From assembly GCA_012845835.1 (NCBI GenBank), contig JABAKD010000017.1, positions 1,292,001 to 1,356,000 of the forward strand: a stretch of 64,000 nt of DNA, given 5' to 3'. How positions within the stretch are numbered: the first letter of the stretch is position 1; each line of letters opens with the position of its first letter. This DNA comes from Undaria pinnatifida. Lineage: Eukaryota; Sar; Phaeophyceae; Laminariales; Alariaceae. Made by a program: the position numbers and the translations under genes. Below, one piece after another: positions 26,501-31,744 of the stretch. The notes under the pieces were generated by a model. The model saw only the letters and a list, made by a program, of their open reading frames with translations. It made no database searches and was not told where the DNA came from.

Positions 26501-29500
26501 GCAAGTCGTTATCTTATCCAACGTTCTGCTAAGCTATCCCATGTCAATTCCGAAGTCGTTTTTCCTTAACGCCTTTATCACTGGAAACCCGTTTTTGGGG
26601 GGGAAATTACTTGAAATTACTATAGGGAGGGTTTTTGCTGCCCTAAAGGGGTATAAACGTCGGTGTATAAATTCCGATAGGTTAAGAGCAATATGACTGC
26701 AAAAAAATATTCGACACTAGCACCAACTCAGTTCTCTTGAAAAAAAACGGGAGGACGAATTCTAGGAAGAGTTTTGGGCACATTGCAGGCGCTTTTATTT
26801 GGGTGCTCACAATTGTCCCGAACGCTCCCTGTCCCAAACTCTCCAAGTAGTGGAAGTCATCCACGTGAATCCTGTTGAACCGCTGCGCGTTGTCGCTCAA
26901 GTACTCCTGATACCTGAAACTCGAAACATCGGGCGACAGCCACACCAGCACGCAGACCGCAAAAACAAGCGCGCAAGTCCAACGTGGATATAAACCGATG
27001 CAAATCGACGGGCAATGGGGTGCAAAATCGCAGAACGATATGGGAACATTTGACCCTCTGCGCGAACTTTTCGAGGCACGTACCCGGGACCCGTACCACG
27101 AAGTAGGGGTCCCCCACGAAGGCGGTGGTGTGCTATAGAGAGCAATACGACCGCCTTGTAGAGGGAACCCGCCTTGTTCATTCCGTGCTATGAGTGTAAT
27201 TGCTCAGTTGCGCACAGCGATTTTGACCGCCATATATCGGGATACCGCAGTACTCAGACCGCCTTGTTGGGGGACCCCTCCTGTGTGGCAGAGTTGGTTT
27301 CTACCAGGTATACACTACGCTGGACGGCAATCTAACGGCAATTGGGCTTATAATACGACCACCACACGTTATTTATATTTCCGGCCAGAGAGGTACACGC
27401 AGAAAACGGGGAATAATCAAAGGGACGACACGCCATTCTTCGGTTGGTTGTTGCAGTGTTCACAATGGTTTTCCTCGCCCGATAGCCTACCAGTACTTTA
27501 TCCCCAACCATATCCTGCATGACGATATGAGGATCCCGTAACACGCGCGATCGAAGCATCACACATAGCTTGCAAAGACGAGCTCCGGCGAGATCCCCCA
27601 TCTCACAGCTGCAGTGTGTGCATTTCATTATTCTTAGTTGTTATCGTAACAGTCTCCAAACGACGGCGGCCAAAAAAAGACAGCGGTGTTTGTTTCGGAC
27701 ACGGCTTACCGCTCGGCGTATTCCGTCTTGAGCGTCATGAAAGTCGTGTCGAAGAGTTGTCGAAAGCACGCCCTCTGCATATCCAAGAACAGGCTTCCCC
27801 CGATATTTTCTTTAGCCTTGGGGCCTATCAGGCATTTATGCAGGCTCTCAACGACCGCCTCGGGGACGAAATTCAACCGCCCGGGTCCTGGCAGAAGGTA
27901 CTTGCGGAAAATCTGGTCATTTGGTTCGGGGGAGGGCAGGGTTGCTGGTTAGCGCTCAGGTGTCGGACATTGTAATACGGAGTTCGAGGTCTACACGAAC
28001 CGTGGGTGGGGGCGGGGGAAGGGTTGAAGAGTAACCATTGGATATTTCACAAGTACCTAGTTGTTGTGCAGTCAATACGCATGAGTACACTGAGTGTGCT
28101 TTTTCTAGATGCGGGAGAAATACATAATGCGGCGAGACTAATGCTGTCTGGAAAGCTCGTGGAGATTTTCCGGCTGAACTCGCTCGTGATGGTCGAAGGT
28201 CAGCCCCGGCATTGTTGGTAGAGAGTTGACCTCTCCCCTGGTAGCAGAGAAGCGCTCAACATGCCATCCGCACATTTAGTAAACTGTAAAGTCGAAAGGG
28301 AAACAAAACTAAGCTCGTCATGATACCGAAGATGAATGCAGCCGGCGTCGGACGGCAATTCGTGTTTGCCGACAAATCTGGCGTTCTTGTTGGTTGGTTG
28401 GTTTGTTTTAGGCTTGTTTGCAGGGGGGGGGCGGGCGGGGATAGGTACTCCTTCGTTGCTTGCCTTATAGTCGATTGGCCAATGACCACGCATCCGTTTG
28501 GAGACGGCGCACCGTCCCTACTCCTAGTATAGACACCTGCAACGTTTGGGCTCCCCATGGTTTCGTCCATGTACCTCAGGTATTGAATACAACTTTTGGG
28601 GTAAATATGATCCCCTTCCTGGTTTGCCTTCTGTGGCCACCATCAATCCCTGAGGGTGGCAGGAGTGCTGGTTATTTACGGGGGACCATAGAAAATAGGA
28701 CCAAATAGTGTTAGTCAAAATAGGGAAATATATTGGTTTTTGTGTGTACCGTAGGTCCTATTTACTATGGTTCCCCGTAATAGCTCGGGTATCTGTTGCA
28801 ATAAGAAGTGAGAGGGAAAGCGCCCAGCACGTTATCCTTGTACTATCAATGGCACTTCACAATATAGCAAAATTACCGGTAGCATCTCGCGCAGAAGGGT
28901 GATGGTGCCTGTCGTCAACATTTGCGCGTTGGTGAGGCTGATGGGTGGTACTTATTGATGTTATCTCATTGTCTAGTCTTACTACAACCACTGCTACTGC
29001 TACTGCTACTGCTACTGCTATTGCTACTGCTACTGCTGCGGCTACTGCTACTGCTACTGCTACTGCTAAATCACCTTCAGGGCCTTGGTGTAGCGGTAGT
29101 CCGTCACCGGTATCACCTCATACTCCAGAATATCACTCCACGCGCAAAGCAAATGCAACGTGTTAATTTCTGCCGAGAAACCTCCCAGAAAGTGCTGTCC
29201 CACTGAAACATCCGACGAGGTTGAGCAGAGGGCGTTGTTTTGGGTAGGCGGAGACGAGGCGACGCAAAAGAGGCGTTTTTTAGCGCGTACATGTGGTGAA
29301 TGGGACAACACAAGGAACTCCTGGGTCGACACTGGCTGGAGCAGTTCTTCGACAAATACTGGAGTAAATAACACCACACACCGATCGCCCAGGTCGTCTA
29401 GATAGTTGGCCCCGGAAACTATAAAGGCGGTCGGTGTGAAAAAACCTGCGCATCCATAGTTTTTTCGCCAAATCGACCGCAGATAGCGTTTACAGTAGTA

Positions 29501-30815
29501 GCGTGCGTAAGCAAATTTCGGCGCGAGTCGCTGAGGGAAGAAAACGCTGTGCCGTGCTCTTCTCGGGAAAAAAATGAATGCACGTGCCGTAGTCGGGTGA
29601 GAGGAAAAAAGCCTGCTTACCATTGGCGACTCCAGGTCTGAGATGCGGCTATGGAGGAACAAGGAGAAGGGGGGAGGTGATAGATGGAACACGCCAAGCA
29701 AAACAAAAAGGTGTGATGCGAGGTACAAGGTTCTCGTCCGGGATGTGGTCCGCTTTAATCCCCGGGGGTATCGATGGTTGAAAAGGACCAACACAAGATT
29801 AATATTTCCTGCGCATGTTATGACCTATCATGTGCATGGACATGAGGTTCACCGATGCGTGTTTGGTTTTTTGAATTTCAACTGAAATGTGGTCATGATA
29901 CCTGCCAAGCATCACACATATAAAAGCATACGAAAGCACCACGACCGTCAACAAACGCAAGAGCATGGGGGGAGCGTAGTCGCTGCTGCGGCGCCGCCGT
30001 TGTACTGCTGTTATGTCGCTGCTGTTGTACTGCTGTGTACCATTATTGCGGCCGCCCGGCTGGTTGAGGGACTGTTTAGGGAGAAAGCAGGGCTTTTTCG
30101 CGGGTCGGGATATTTCTCGCGGGCCAGGTGGGGGCAAGATGATCCTACCCGACCCGACCCGTGACATTAATAAAGATTTTTGGCCCGAGCCGAGCCGAGC
30201 CGAGCCGAGTCGAGCCGAGCCGAGCTCAGCGGAGCCGAGCCGTGAGATCCCGAACACCTGTGGACGCGACCAGACTGGATCCGCGAGATTTTGAAAACGT
30301 CCTGCTCCTATCCGAGGGTCAGAGAACCTGATCCGATCCGCGAATCAGATCCAGACCCACGAAAGGCTCTTGAAAAACGGAGGTACCGCTCTTGACCGTG
30401 TTCCTTGTGAATACCAGGTCCTACCGAGGTAAGACCCCTACTGTACCTCCAAAACGATTTTGACCACCTTATATCCGGACACCGCCTTACTAGCCCTTAA
30501 TCAGACCGCCCTGTAGGGGGGACCCTACTGTGCCTCCAAAGCGATTTTGACCGTATTATATCGGGATACCGCTTTACTCAGACCGCCTTATCGGGGGACC
30601 CCTAGTGTATTACTAGCGCATGGTTCCTCAAGCGAGGACTCTCGCAACCTGCAGGTGCTTGCTAGCGTCATCGTGACATGCGGCTTAATGTTTGTCGCAA
30701 CACACGACTCACTGGGGTTGTTGAGCGTCGACGCAAGCTCCGCGTACTCCGTGATGTCGTCTCTGTCGTCCGGAATATACGGGCACTTCGTGTAATCCAC
30801 GTGGTAGCCCTCCTT
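863..30815 (-). CDS. GRK-like kinase gene: RGS domain plus AGC-type kinase domain, 11 exons recognised, both ends incomplete
   Basis: Eleven exons, read from high to low coordinates: 30815-30713, 29202-29075, 27912-27710, 26913-26811, 23607-23497, 20540-20430, 17047-16935, 13182-13080, 8208-8095, 1735-1601 and (tentative) 925-863. Every intron has AG/GT ends and every phase matches; together they give 429 codons without a stop. The first three exons and the start of the fourth make an RGS-homology domain. The rest is a kinase domain with the glycine loop GQGAFG, lysine in YAMK, glutamate in VDNEK, MYRDLKPRN, DMG in place of DFG, GYMAPE and SVDWWSLG. RGS followed by an AGC kinase is the GRK layout; GRKs phosphorylate active G-protein-coupled receptors at the membrane. 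GRKs have DLG where this protein has DMG. All catalytic residues within the covered part are present, so an active enzyme is plausible. The N-terminal start exon, subdomain XI and the C-terminal tail were not found. Kinase identity is near certain; GRK subfamily is an inference from the RGS fusion and the NEK and DMG motifs. Confidence 0.88.
1369..1530. repeat. (CCCAA)n microsatellite
   Basis: About 30 nearly perfect copies of the 5-mer CCCAA with a few CCCAG variants; a shorter impure run lies at 945-990. It sits inside the intron between kinase exons j and k. The tract is open in several frames on both strands, which produces spurious proteins of repeated GLGWV or PNPTQ type. Confidence 0.9.
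1601..1735 (-). CDS. GRK-like gene exon j: kinase subdomains IX-X
   Basis: Begins TNQANKRGYNESVDWWSLGG and continues TTYKMLTGRRPFDRSVW, ending GGRRKTGE. YNESVDWWSLG and the TG..PF motif are diagnostic of AGC kinases and belong after the APE of exon i, which ends 6.4 kb away. Acceptor TTTCGTTTAG, donor GTGAGG. 45 codons, phase 0 at both ends. Confidence 0.92.
1997..2102. repeat. 9-bp tandem repeat (TGATCTGTA type)
   Basis: About a dozen imperfect copies of TGATCTGTA. It lies in the long intron between kinase exons i and j. 2103-3100 of the same intron shows no feature I can name. Confidence 0.8.
3120..3668. repeat. Satellite A, left part, units of about 100 bp
   Basis: Units contain a TTTTGCCAAAAAGGGGTATAC core, then CTCAATGCC, GTAGCAAAA, GAGAATTCCGAC, and a G run followed by CTAAGGAGCC and TTCAGAAACAAAG. 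Some units are shortened. The array is broken at 3668 by the LTR element and resumes at 7738 with the matching part of the unit (AAGGAGCC). Confidence 0.85.
3669..4280 (+). repeat. Left LTR of the small LTR element, with SINE inside
   Basis: 3669-3709 plus 4026-4280 match the right LTR (5391-5575 plus about 7623-7737) almost base for base apart from scattered substitutions. It starts with TG and ends with CCA. The interruption at 3710-4025 is the SINE. Confidence 0.72.
3710..4025 (+). mobile_element. tRNA-derived SINE (family 1, full copy)
   Basis: The head (3710-3795) has a box-A-like segment GTGGCGTATCAGG near 3723 and a box-B-like GAGTTCGAGCC near 3768, the RNA polymerase III promoter pair of a tRNA. 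A non-tRNA body follows, and the 3' end is an A-rich tail of AAAAT units. The uninterrupted LTR at 5391 shows the empty site, so both ends are fixed within a few bases. An inverted near-full copy lies at 17669-17976, a 5'-truncated copy at 15003-15191 and a diverged one near 18100-18330. Confidence 0.8.
4343..4786 (+). pseudogene. gag-like ORF of the small LTR element, in-frame amber stop
   Basis: Starts with an ATG 62 bp after the left LTR. Residues 1-101 are hydrophilic and helical, beginning MDLTPFPELTTEQQRAIQEY, with an alanine/glutamine/glutamate-rich coiled-coil-like stretch. A TAG at 4646-4648 interrupts; the same frame continues 45 codons through DEYEQDTYVFFDYETGW to a second TAG at 4784. 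The continuation looks coding, so the amber is probably a decay mutation. The gag-like role is inferred from position and composition; no zinc knuckle, protease or RT is present. Confidence 0.55.
4787..5378 (+). other. Internal non-coding part of the small LTR element
   Basis: Contains imperfect repeats of TTTGATGG..CATCA and a short GATT run near 4893-4915. No ORF of interest. This is probably the 3' untranslated part between the gag-like frame and the polypurine tract. Confidence 0.5.
5379..5390 (+). other. Polypurine tract before the right LTR
   Basis: AGCAGAAGGGG directly precedes the TG that starts the right LTR. A purine run here is where plus-strand DNA synthesis of an LTR element is primed. 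This supports the 5391 LTR start. Confidence 0.6.
5391..5575 (+). repeat. Right LTR, 5' part
   Basis: Matches the left LTR without the SINE, giving the pre-insertion sequence around TATATGTAACTG. The match stops at GATATATAC near 5575 and resumes near 7623 with ATATAATTGTACC. Confidence 0.72.
5576..7622. mobile_element. About 2-kb insertion splitting the right LTR
   Basis: Both sides continue the LTR and a short ATATA occurs at both junctions, which would fit a target duplication. Inside are two tandem direct copies of a 573-bp unit (6148-6720 and 6721-7286), roughly 90% identical by eye. No transposase, RT or terminal inverted repeat was recognised. It may be a non-autonomous element or several events. 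Confidence 0.5.
6148..7286. repeat. 573-bp direct tandem duplication
   Basis: AGCGCCTATATCCAC marks the unit starts at 6148 and 6721. The copies share blocks such as TCGTCGTCCGATTCAAAGTC and GATGGGTTGGTATTTAAATT, with scattered substitutions and small gaps. Non-coding as far as can be seen. Confidence 0.8.
7623..7737 (+). repeat. Right LTR, 3' part
   Basis: Corresponds to 4171-4280 of the left LTR (ACGACTGCTTCC, GGGCCCATCGACGGCTCCCA, CATGATGA) and ends CTCCA. Confidence 0.72.
7738..8030. repeat. Satellite A, right part
   Basis: About three units continuing the array at 3120-3668 after the LTR element. The last unit ends with ATAGCACGCGTC, 60-70 bp from kinase exon i. The single unit at 23370-23465 ends in the same GAAGCACGCGTC, also about 30-40 bp from a kinase exon. 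Confidence 0.85.
8095..8208 (-). CDS. GRK-like gene exon i: activation loop and APE
   Basis: Begins MRKHGAPAPTRPRDFRRWTV and continues MGTKGYMAPEMKELMVYE. GTKGYMAPE is the P+1 loop and APE motif. The stretch before it is an alanine/proline/arginine-rich insertion that makes the DMG-to-APE distance about 18 residues longer than in animal GRKs. Acceptor GCGTATTACAG, donor GTGCGA (weaker). Phase 0 at both ends. Confidence 0.93.
8281..8860. repeat. About 354-bp tandem duplication, C-rich
   Basis: Unit starts AAACGCCCCAC at about 8281 and 8635 and continues with matching GAAATC.GCCAGAGTAATAAACAC and CGCCTAGACC.AGCACC.CGCGTATAG segments. The first unit lies directly upstream of the acceptor of kinase exon i. 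C homopolymers break up the second unit. The strand-opposite ORFs here are low-complexity artefacts. Confidence 0.7.
8861..13079. other. Kinase intron h-i: no gene seen
   Basis: No further exon recognised on either strand. Recognisable pieces: short dispersed repeats with TACGCGCGATCG and CAGCTTGCAAAGATGAGTTT (9220-9290, 9675-9700; also 8480-8530 and 27535-27600), GC-rich hairpins at 10645-10830, an imperfect GCACGGCA / GCTGTGAGCTGAGCT minisatellite at 11150-11480, a duplicated block at 11690-11840, and an inverted copy of dispersed repeat R2 at 12640-12790. Confidence 0.6.
13080..13182 (-). CDS. GRK-like gene exon h: catalytic loop and DMG motif
   Basis: One base completes the arginine codon, then DLKPRNVMLGADGHIQLADM and GGVADSTGDMSTRK. 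The catalytic aspartate, the DLKP lysine and the asparagine of PRN are present. The metal-binding motif is DMG in place of DFG, close to the DLG of GRKs. Acceptor ATGCCTACCAG, donor GTAAGC. Confidence 0.95.
13563..13690. repeat. Tandem repeat, units of about 50 bp
   Basis: Three to four units of GGGTCATCCCTGACGAGA followed by an A-rich stretch ending in ACGC. Length differences lie mainly in the A runs. Confidence 0.75.
15394..15888 (+). pseudogene. Tyrosine recombinase, C-terminal catalytic part
   Basis: Contains MHSCRVGASLSKSLAG and IGVWKTERVARCYVG. This is the H-x-x-R box, then tryptophan, then the tyrosine nucleophile nine residues later, the catalytic C-terminus of DNA-cutting tyrosine recombinases. 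In eukaryotes this type occurs in Crypton transposons and DIRS-like retroelements. The frame is open back to a TAA near 15349; the N-terminal half with the first catalytic arginine was not found, so it is truncated or lies behind an intron. A glycine/serine-rich tail of about 45 residues follows the tyrosine and ends in a basic KRR. No RT is nearby. Confidence 0.72.
16583..16735 (+). repeat. Dispersed repeat R2, diverged copy
   Basis: Shares the TGTTGTTGT.G..G.TCTC.CATTAA start and the CACAGG.CAGGC.C..ATAACTCT segment with copies at 25018-25235 and 41825-42020, and an inverted copy at 12640-12790. No coding capacity or terminal repeats seen; possibly a SINE or MITE body. Confidence 0.5.
16935..17047 (-). 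CDS. GRK-like gene exon g: kinase subdomain VI
   Basis: Reads EAIEASPGKRMDQARVVFYV then AEIILALIYLHEMGLMY plus two bases of an arginine codon completed by exon h to give MYRDLK. This is helix E and the start of the catalytic loop. Acceptor TTTCCGACGCAG, donor GTGAGC. The 5' two thirds of this exon, with its acceptor region, recurs twice upstream in the preceding intron as decayed copies (17108-17355). Confidence 0.93.
17108..17355 (-). pseudogene. Two decayed partial copies of kinase exon g with GATCA arrays
   Basis: 17108-17210 and 17257-17355 each align with 16987-17086, which covers the first two thirds of exon g and its upstream intron. In the nearer copy the acceptor AG is gone and a TAA interrupts the frame after ASP; in the farther copy a TAA follows the third codon. 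Neither copy reaches the 3' end of the exon or its donor. Each copy is followed by a run of GATCA (17208-17256 and about 17353-17444), and a short imperfect run also follows the real exon's copy of the unit. They look like segmental duplications of the unit exon part plus microsatellite, now non-functional. Confidence 0.8.
17669..17976 (-). mobile_element. tRNA-derived SINE, family 1, inverted copy
   Basis: Reverse complement matches 3710-4025 from the box-A-like head (near 17940-17976) through the body to an A-rich tail, seen here as a T run at 17669-17683. Same kinase intron as the exon g copies. Confidence 0.8.
18095..18330 (-). mobile_element. SINE family 1, diverged copy
   Basis: Shares the GGTGTA.CCGGTT flank and body blocks such as CATGCTCTCGCGCTTTCCGC with the neighbouring copy but differs at many positions and lacks a clear head. 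A G-rich run at 18364-18390 follows. Confidence 0.5.
18480..20115. other. Kinase intron f-g: nothing recognised
   Basis: AT-rich stretches with homopolymers (18570-18585) and a GC-rich, proline-coding-like stretch at 19490-19620 on the minus strand that is low complexity. No splice-bounded frame with conserved motifs found. Confidence 0.5.
20120..20405. repeat. 72-bp tandem repeat array
   Basis: Four units of GCGA.CTTGGAAGGCGTTTTA, TTTGA..(G/C).GTCGA.TTACTCCA, A-run, CACACGCATAGG. The array ends 25 bp from the donor side of kinase exon f. Confidence 0.85.
20430..20540 (-). CDS. GRK-like gene exon f: kinase subdomains IV-V
   Basis: 37 codons: IVYEKCHHPFVLRMDYAFQT then EHHAIIVLNLVTTGNIQ. This is the beta-4/beta-5 and hinge region; HPFV.R..YAFQT is typical of AGC kinases. 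The usual GG(D/E)L after the hinge is TGNIQ here, which is unusual. Acceptor GTACGACAG, donor GTCAGC. A 72-bp tandem repeat array begins about 25 bp into the following intron. Confidence 0.9.
20880..21010 (-). repeat. SINE-like family 2 fragment
   Basis: Part of a family with a GATAAAAATAAAGGC(A/G)CGTGCCG core and G-rich segment, also at 16418-16560, 29525-29645 and 40930-41240. See the 40930-41240 copy for the tRNA-like head. Confidence 0.45.
21955..22965 (+). pseudogene. LINE 3' half: end of ORF2 with cysteine-rich tail
   Basis: Broken frames with LINE-type signatures in order: AGEVWEGNVKFVKQLE (post-RT), YPLKTNRDARKLKWQY, KYKHGPMDYAKNLKLRF-like text in several frames, then an open frame 22562-22843 with MCQCDTIIQSTTHAVREC KIYKEEW, a Cys/His pattern like that at the ends of many non-LTR ORF2 proteins. 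It closes with a region copied elsewhere (AACGAGCGCCCAAACGTT to a poly-C run at about 22932-22960). Several in-frame stops show it is dead. No RT active site lies in the part present, so it is 5'-truncated. Confidence 0.7.
23370..23465. repeat. Satellite A, single unit
   Basis: One unit with CTAAGGAGCC, CAGAAAAACAAA, TGGCCAAAAAGAGGTATACC and GAAGCACGCGTC. It lies just downstream (in gene sense) of kinase exon e. Confidence 0.7.
23497..23607 (-). CDS. GRK-like gene exon e: kinase subdomains II-III
   Basis: Begins VHVVKKTTGRHYAMKV, directly continuing the GTI of exon d, and ends NPRNVDNEK. The lysine in YAMK is the ATP-anchoring residue, and the glutamate in DNEK sits where the alpha-C glutamate is expected (ALNEK in GRKs). 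The acceptor is a long T tract followed by GGCAG; the donor is GTATGG. 37 codons, phase 0 at both ends. Confidence 0.93.
23672..23895 (+). mobile_element. LINE 3' end, strongly 5'-truncated copy
   Basis: Matches 22775-22965: GGGGATAGGATA, TGAGCGCCCAAACGTT, GGTGTCTCTATT, CGAAAGGGATGCGTGGTCAA, CTAAGGCAA.CAACAAAT, then a C-rich run. It lies between kinase exons d and e. Confidence 0.75.
23960..24340. repeat. Degenerate minisatellite of TTCGTGGAA / GGAACGTTC motif
   Basis: Roughly 25-30 occurrences of GAA and TTC triplets at 5-6 bp centres, in forms such as TTCGTGGAAC, GGAAGGTTC and AGAACGTTCG. Both strands translate to repeated WKVRG or PRTFHE phrases, an artefact of the repeat. Confidence 0.75.
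25018..25235 (+). repeat. Dispersed repeat R2
   Basis: Close to 41825-42020: TGTTGTTGTTG.CGTT.TCACATTAACTCGC..., CAGGCTCCAG, GAGGAA.ACCC, GCTGACGCAATTCATGCCTC, GTGAAATCGGGAGTC. Two clear copies plus two diverged ones in this window. Confidence 0.65.
25240..25480. repeat. GCACTATA-type dispersed repeat
   Basis: Same CCGGCACT / GCACTATAGAGG motifs as 1-340, repeated in both orientations, directly after the R2 copy. Confidence 0.5.
25560..26500. repeat. Degenerate array with GGAAA.GTCA.CAAAA motif
   Basis: Many imperfect copies of a CGG.GGAAACGTCAGCAAAA-like unit, 30-50 bp apart, in one orientation, with drifting spacing. Apparent ORFs on both strands follow the repeat and show no domain. Confidence 0.55.
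26811..26913 (-). CDS. GRK-like gene exon d: RGS-kinase linker and glycine loop
   Basis: It completes an arginine codon, then reads YQEYLSDNAQRFNRIHVDDF and HYLESLGQGAFGTI. The first half corresponds to the EYL-F-RF segment that joins the RGS helices to the kinase in GRKs. The second half is subdomain I, with GQGAFG as the nucleotide-binding loop. Acceptor GAGTTTCAG, donor GTGAGC, phase 0 at the end. Confidence 0.92.
27125..27285 (+). repeat. TIR-family end (GACCGCCTTAT repeats)
   Basis: Resembles the ends at 13980 and 16873: GACCGCCTTGTAGAGGGAAC, CTATGAGTGTAATTGCTCAG, GATTTTGACCGCCATATATC, GGGATACCGC, GACCGCCTTGTTGGGGGACC. No inverted partner of matching quality was found nearby; 30430-30605 has the same orientation. 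Confidence 0.55.
27710..27912 (-). CDS. GRK-like gene exon c: RGS C-terminal half
   Basis: The longest recognised exon, 203 bp. It begins IFRKYLLPGPGRLNFV, which continues the ALK of exon b into the RGS motif A..I..KYL. It ends DMQRACFRQLFDTT, FMTLKTEYAE, the helix that in RGS domains reads A...I...M..D.F..FL.S..Y. It ends with the two bases CG before GTAAGC; exon d supplies the third base. Confidence 0.9.
28425..28562 (-). mobile_element. LINE 3' end, 5'-truncated copy, inverted
   Basis: Reverse complement matches 22828-22960: CCCAAACGTT, AGGTGTCTAT, GGATGCGTGGTCA, AAGGCAAGCAAC, then a C run (seen as G at about 28425-28440). Confidence 0.7.
28985..29070. repeat. (CTGCTA)n microsatellite
   Basis: Thirteen or so hexamers, ending five bases from the donor of kinase exon b. 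It translates to poly-leucine or threonine/alanine strings on the plus strand. Confidence 0.9.
29075..29202 (-). CDS. GRK-like gene exon b: RGS core
   Basis: Two bases complete the methionine codon begun in exon a, then GQHFLGGFSAEINTL, LHLLCAWSDILEYEV and TDYRYTKALK. This matches the RGS pattern F..FL..EFS.ENL.FW..V..YE..P. Acceptor GATGTTTCAG, donor GTGATT, phase 0 at the end. A CTGCTA microsatellite starts within a few bases of the donor, inside the next intron. Confidence 0.85.
29525..29645 (+). repeat. SINE-like family 2 fragment
   Basis: GCGAGTCGCTGAGGGAAGAAAA, AAAAATGAATGCACGTGCCG and a G-rich part match the reverse complement of 40965-41090. Confidence 0.5.
30180..30245. repeat. (GAGCC)n microsatellite
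   Basis: About a dozen CGAGC units, slightly impure. It precedes the acceptor side of the intron between exons a and b. Confidence 0.85.
30430..30605 (+). repeat. TIR-family array, duplicated
   Basis: Two successive copies of CC(T/C)CCAAA.CGATTTTGACC..., GGATACCGC or GGACACCGC, and GACCGCCTTAT.GGGGGACCC. Same family as 27125-27285. Confidence 0.55.
30713..30815 (-). CDS. GRK-like gene exon a: start of the RGS domain
   Basis: It reads KEGYHVDYTKCPYIPDD followed by TEYAELASTLNNP and leaves one base for the next codon. The donor is a perfect GTGAGT. The segment AELASTLNNP followed by MGQHFLGG from the next exon fits the first RGS helices, where a short leucine-rich helix and a Pro-x-Gly turn precede the F..FL motif. 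The acceptor after GTGTGGCAG is the best candidate, but an AG eight bases upstream is also possible. Confidence 0.75.
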
Positions 30816-30929
30816 CTGCCACACTGTCTTCGTTTCTCCTATATCTTCATTGACTCTACCGTTGTAGCAACATGAATGGCAAGGCAAAGGCAAAGGCAAA
30901 GGCAACGGCAAAGACAAAGCAAGGCAAGG

Positions 30930-31012
30930 CAAGGCACAGCGGGGGGGGTGGGGGCGTACTCCTCTGTTGCTTGCCTTAGTCATTTGAGCATTGACCACGC
31001 ATCCCTTTCGAG
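30930..31012 (-). mobile_element. LINE 3' end, short copy, inverted
   Basis: Reverse complement carries CGAAAGGGATGCGTGGTCAA, GACTAAGGCAAGCAAC and a C run. It is the shortest of the four copies and lies just upstream of kinase exon a. Confidence 0.6.
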
Positions 31013-31454
31013 ATGAAACACAAGAAGCGGGGGGCAATCGTAATTGCTACTTTTTTAAGGCACGCGCCAGAAGACACTAGGCAAGCGGGCGCGTGGGGAG
31101 GCTTGAACACACCACCTCTCCTATTGCCCACATTTTCTCGCCATCGAAGCGCAACGAGGTTTGTGTCGCTATCGCCGTCAAGCGGTTTCGACAAAACGAA
31201 TGGTAAGGTGTGTGTGTGGGGGGGGTGATCGGTGGGAGGGGAGCAACCATTGCCATGCATGGCTGTAGTTTTTTACACCATAGCACGGGAGGGGGGGGGT
31301 AAAATGCTTGCTGTATGATGAGCCAAGCCGTCATTCGTTTGGTAGTGCTTGGCGTGATGGACGCGCAGACGTTTCCAAAACACCGTGCGCCCTGGAGGGA
31401 AATTAAGGAGGCACGGGGGGAGATGGGGAGAGGTGCTCGTTTGTTGCTTGCCGT

Positions 31455-31740
31455 AGAGATGTGAACATCGACGGGCCGGGCCACAGAAGTGATGGGCCGG
31501 TCCATATAAAGACCGTCTCGCTGCCAATCCCGTGGGCCGAGCTGGGCCGGGCCGAGATATTGAAAAAAGAAATGGGCCGGGTCGGGCTGGGCCGTGAAAA
31601 GTGGTTGGCCGCGGCCCGTCCTCTAAACCGCTGACGGGCCGGGCTGGGCCGCGGCCCATCAGATGAAAATCAGATCGGTCGAGACGGGCCGTGGCCCATC
31701 AGACGAGAAATAGATGGGCCGGTCAATCAGCGCCGGGCCA
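31455..31740. repeat. GGCCGGGCC-rich imperfect repeat
   Basis: About 20 GGGCCG or GGCCCG motifs in ATGGGCCGG(G/T)C context. Self-complementary and low complexity. Confidence 0.7.
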
Positions 31741-31744
31741 TCAC

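Noticed and set aside
29066-29794. 242-codon minus-strand frame as one exon
   Set aside because: Only its 3' part (29202-29075) has RGS features and a fitting acceptor. The upstream part includes SINE-like family 2 sequence and lacks motifs.
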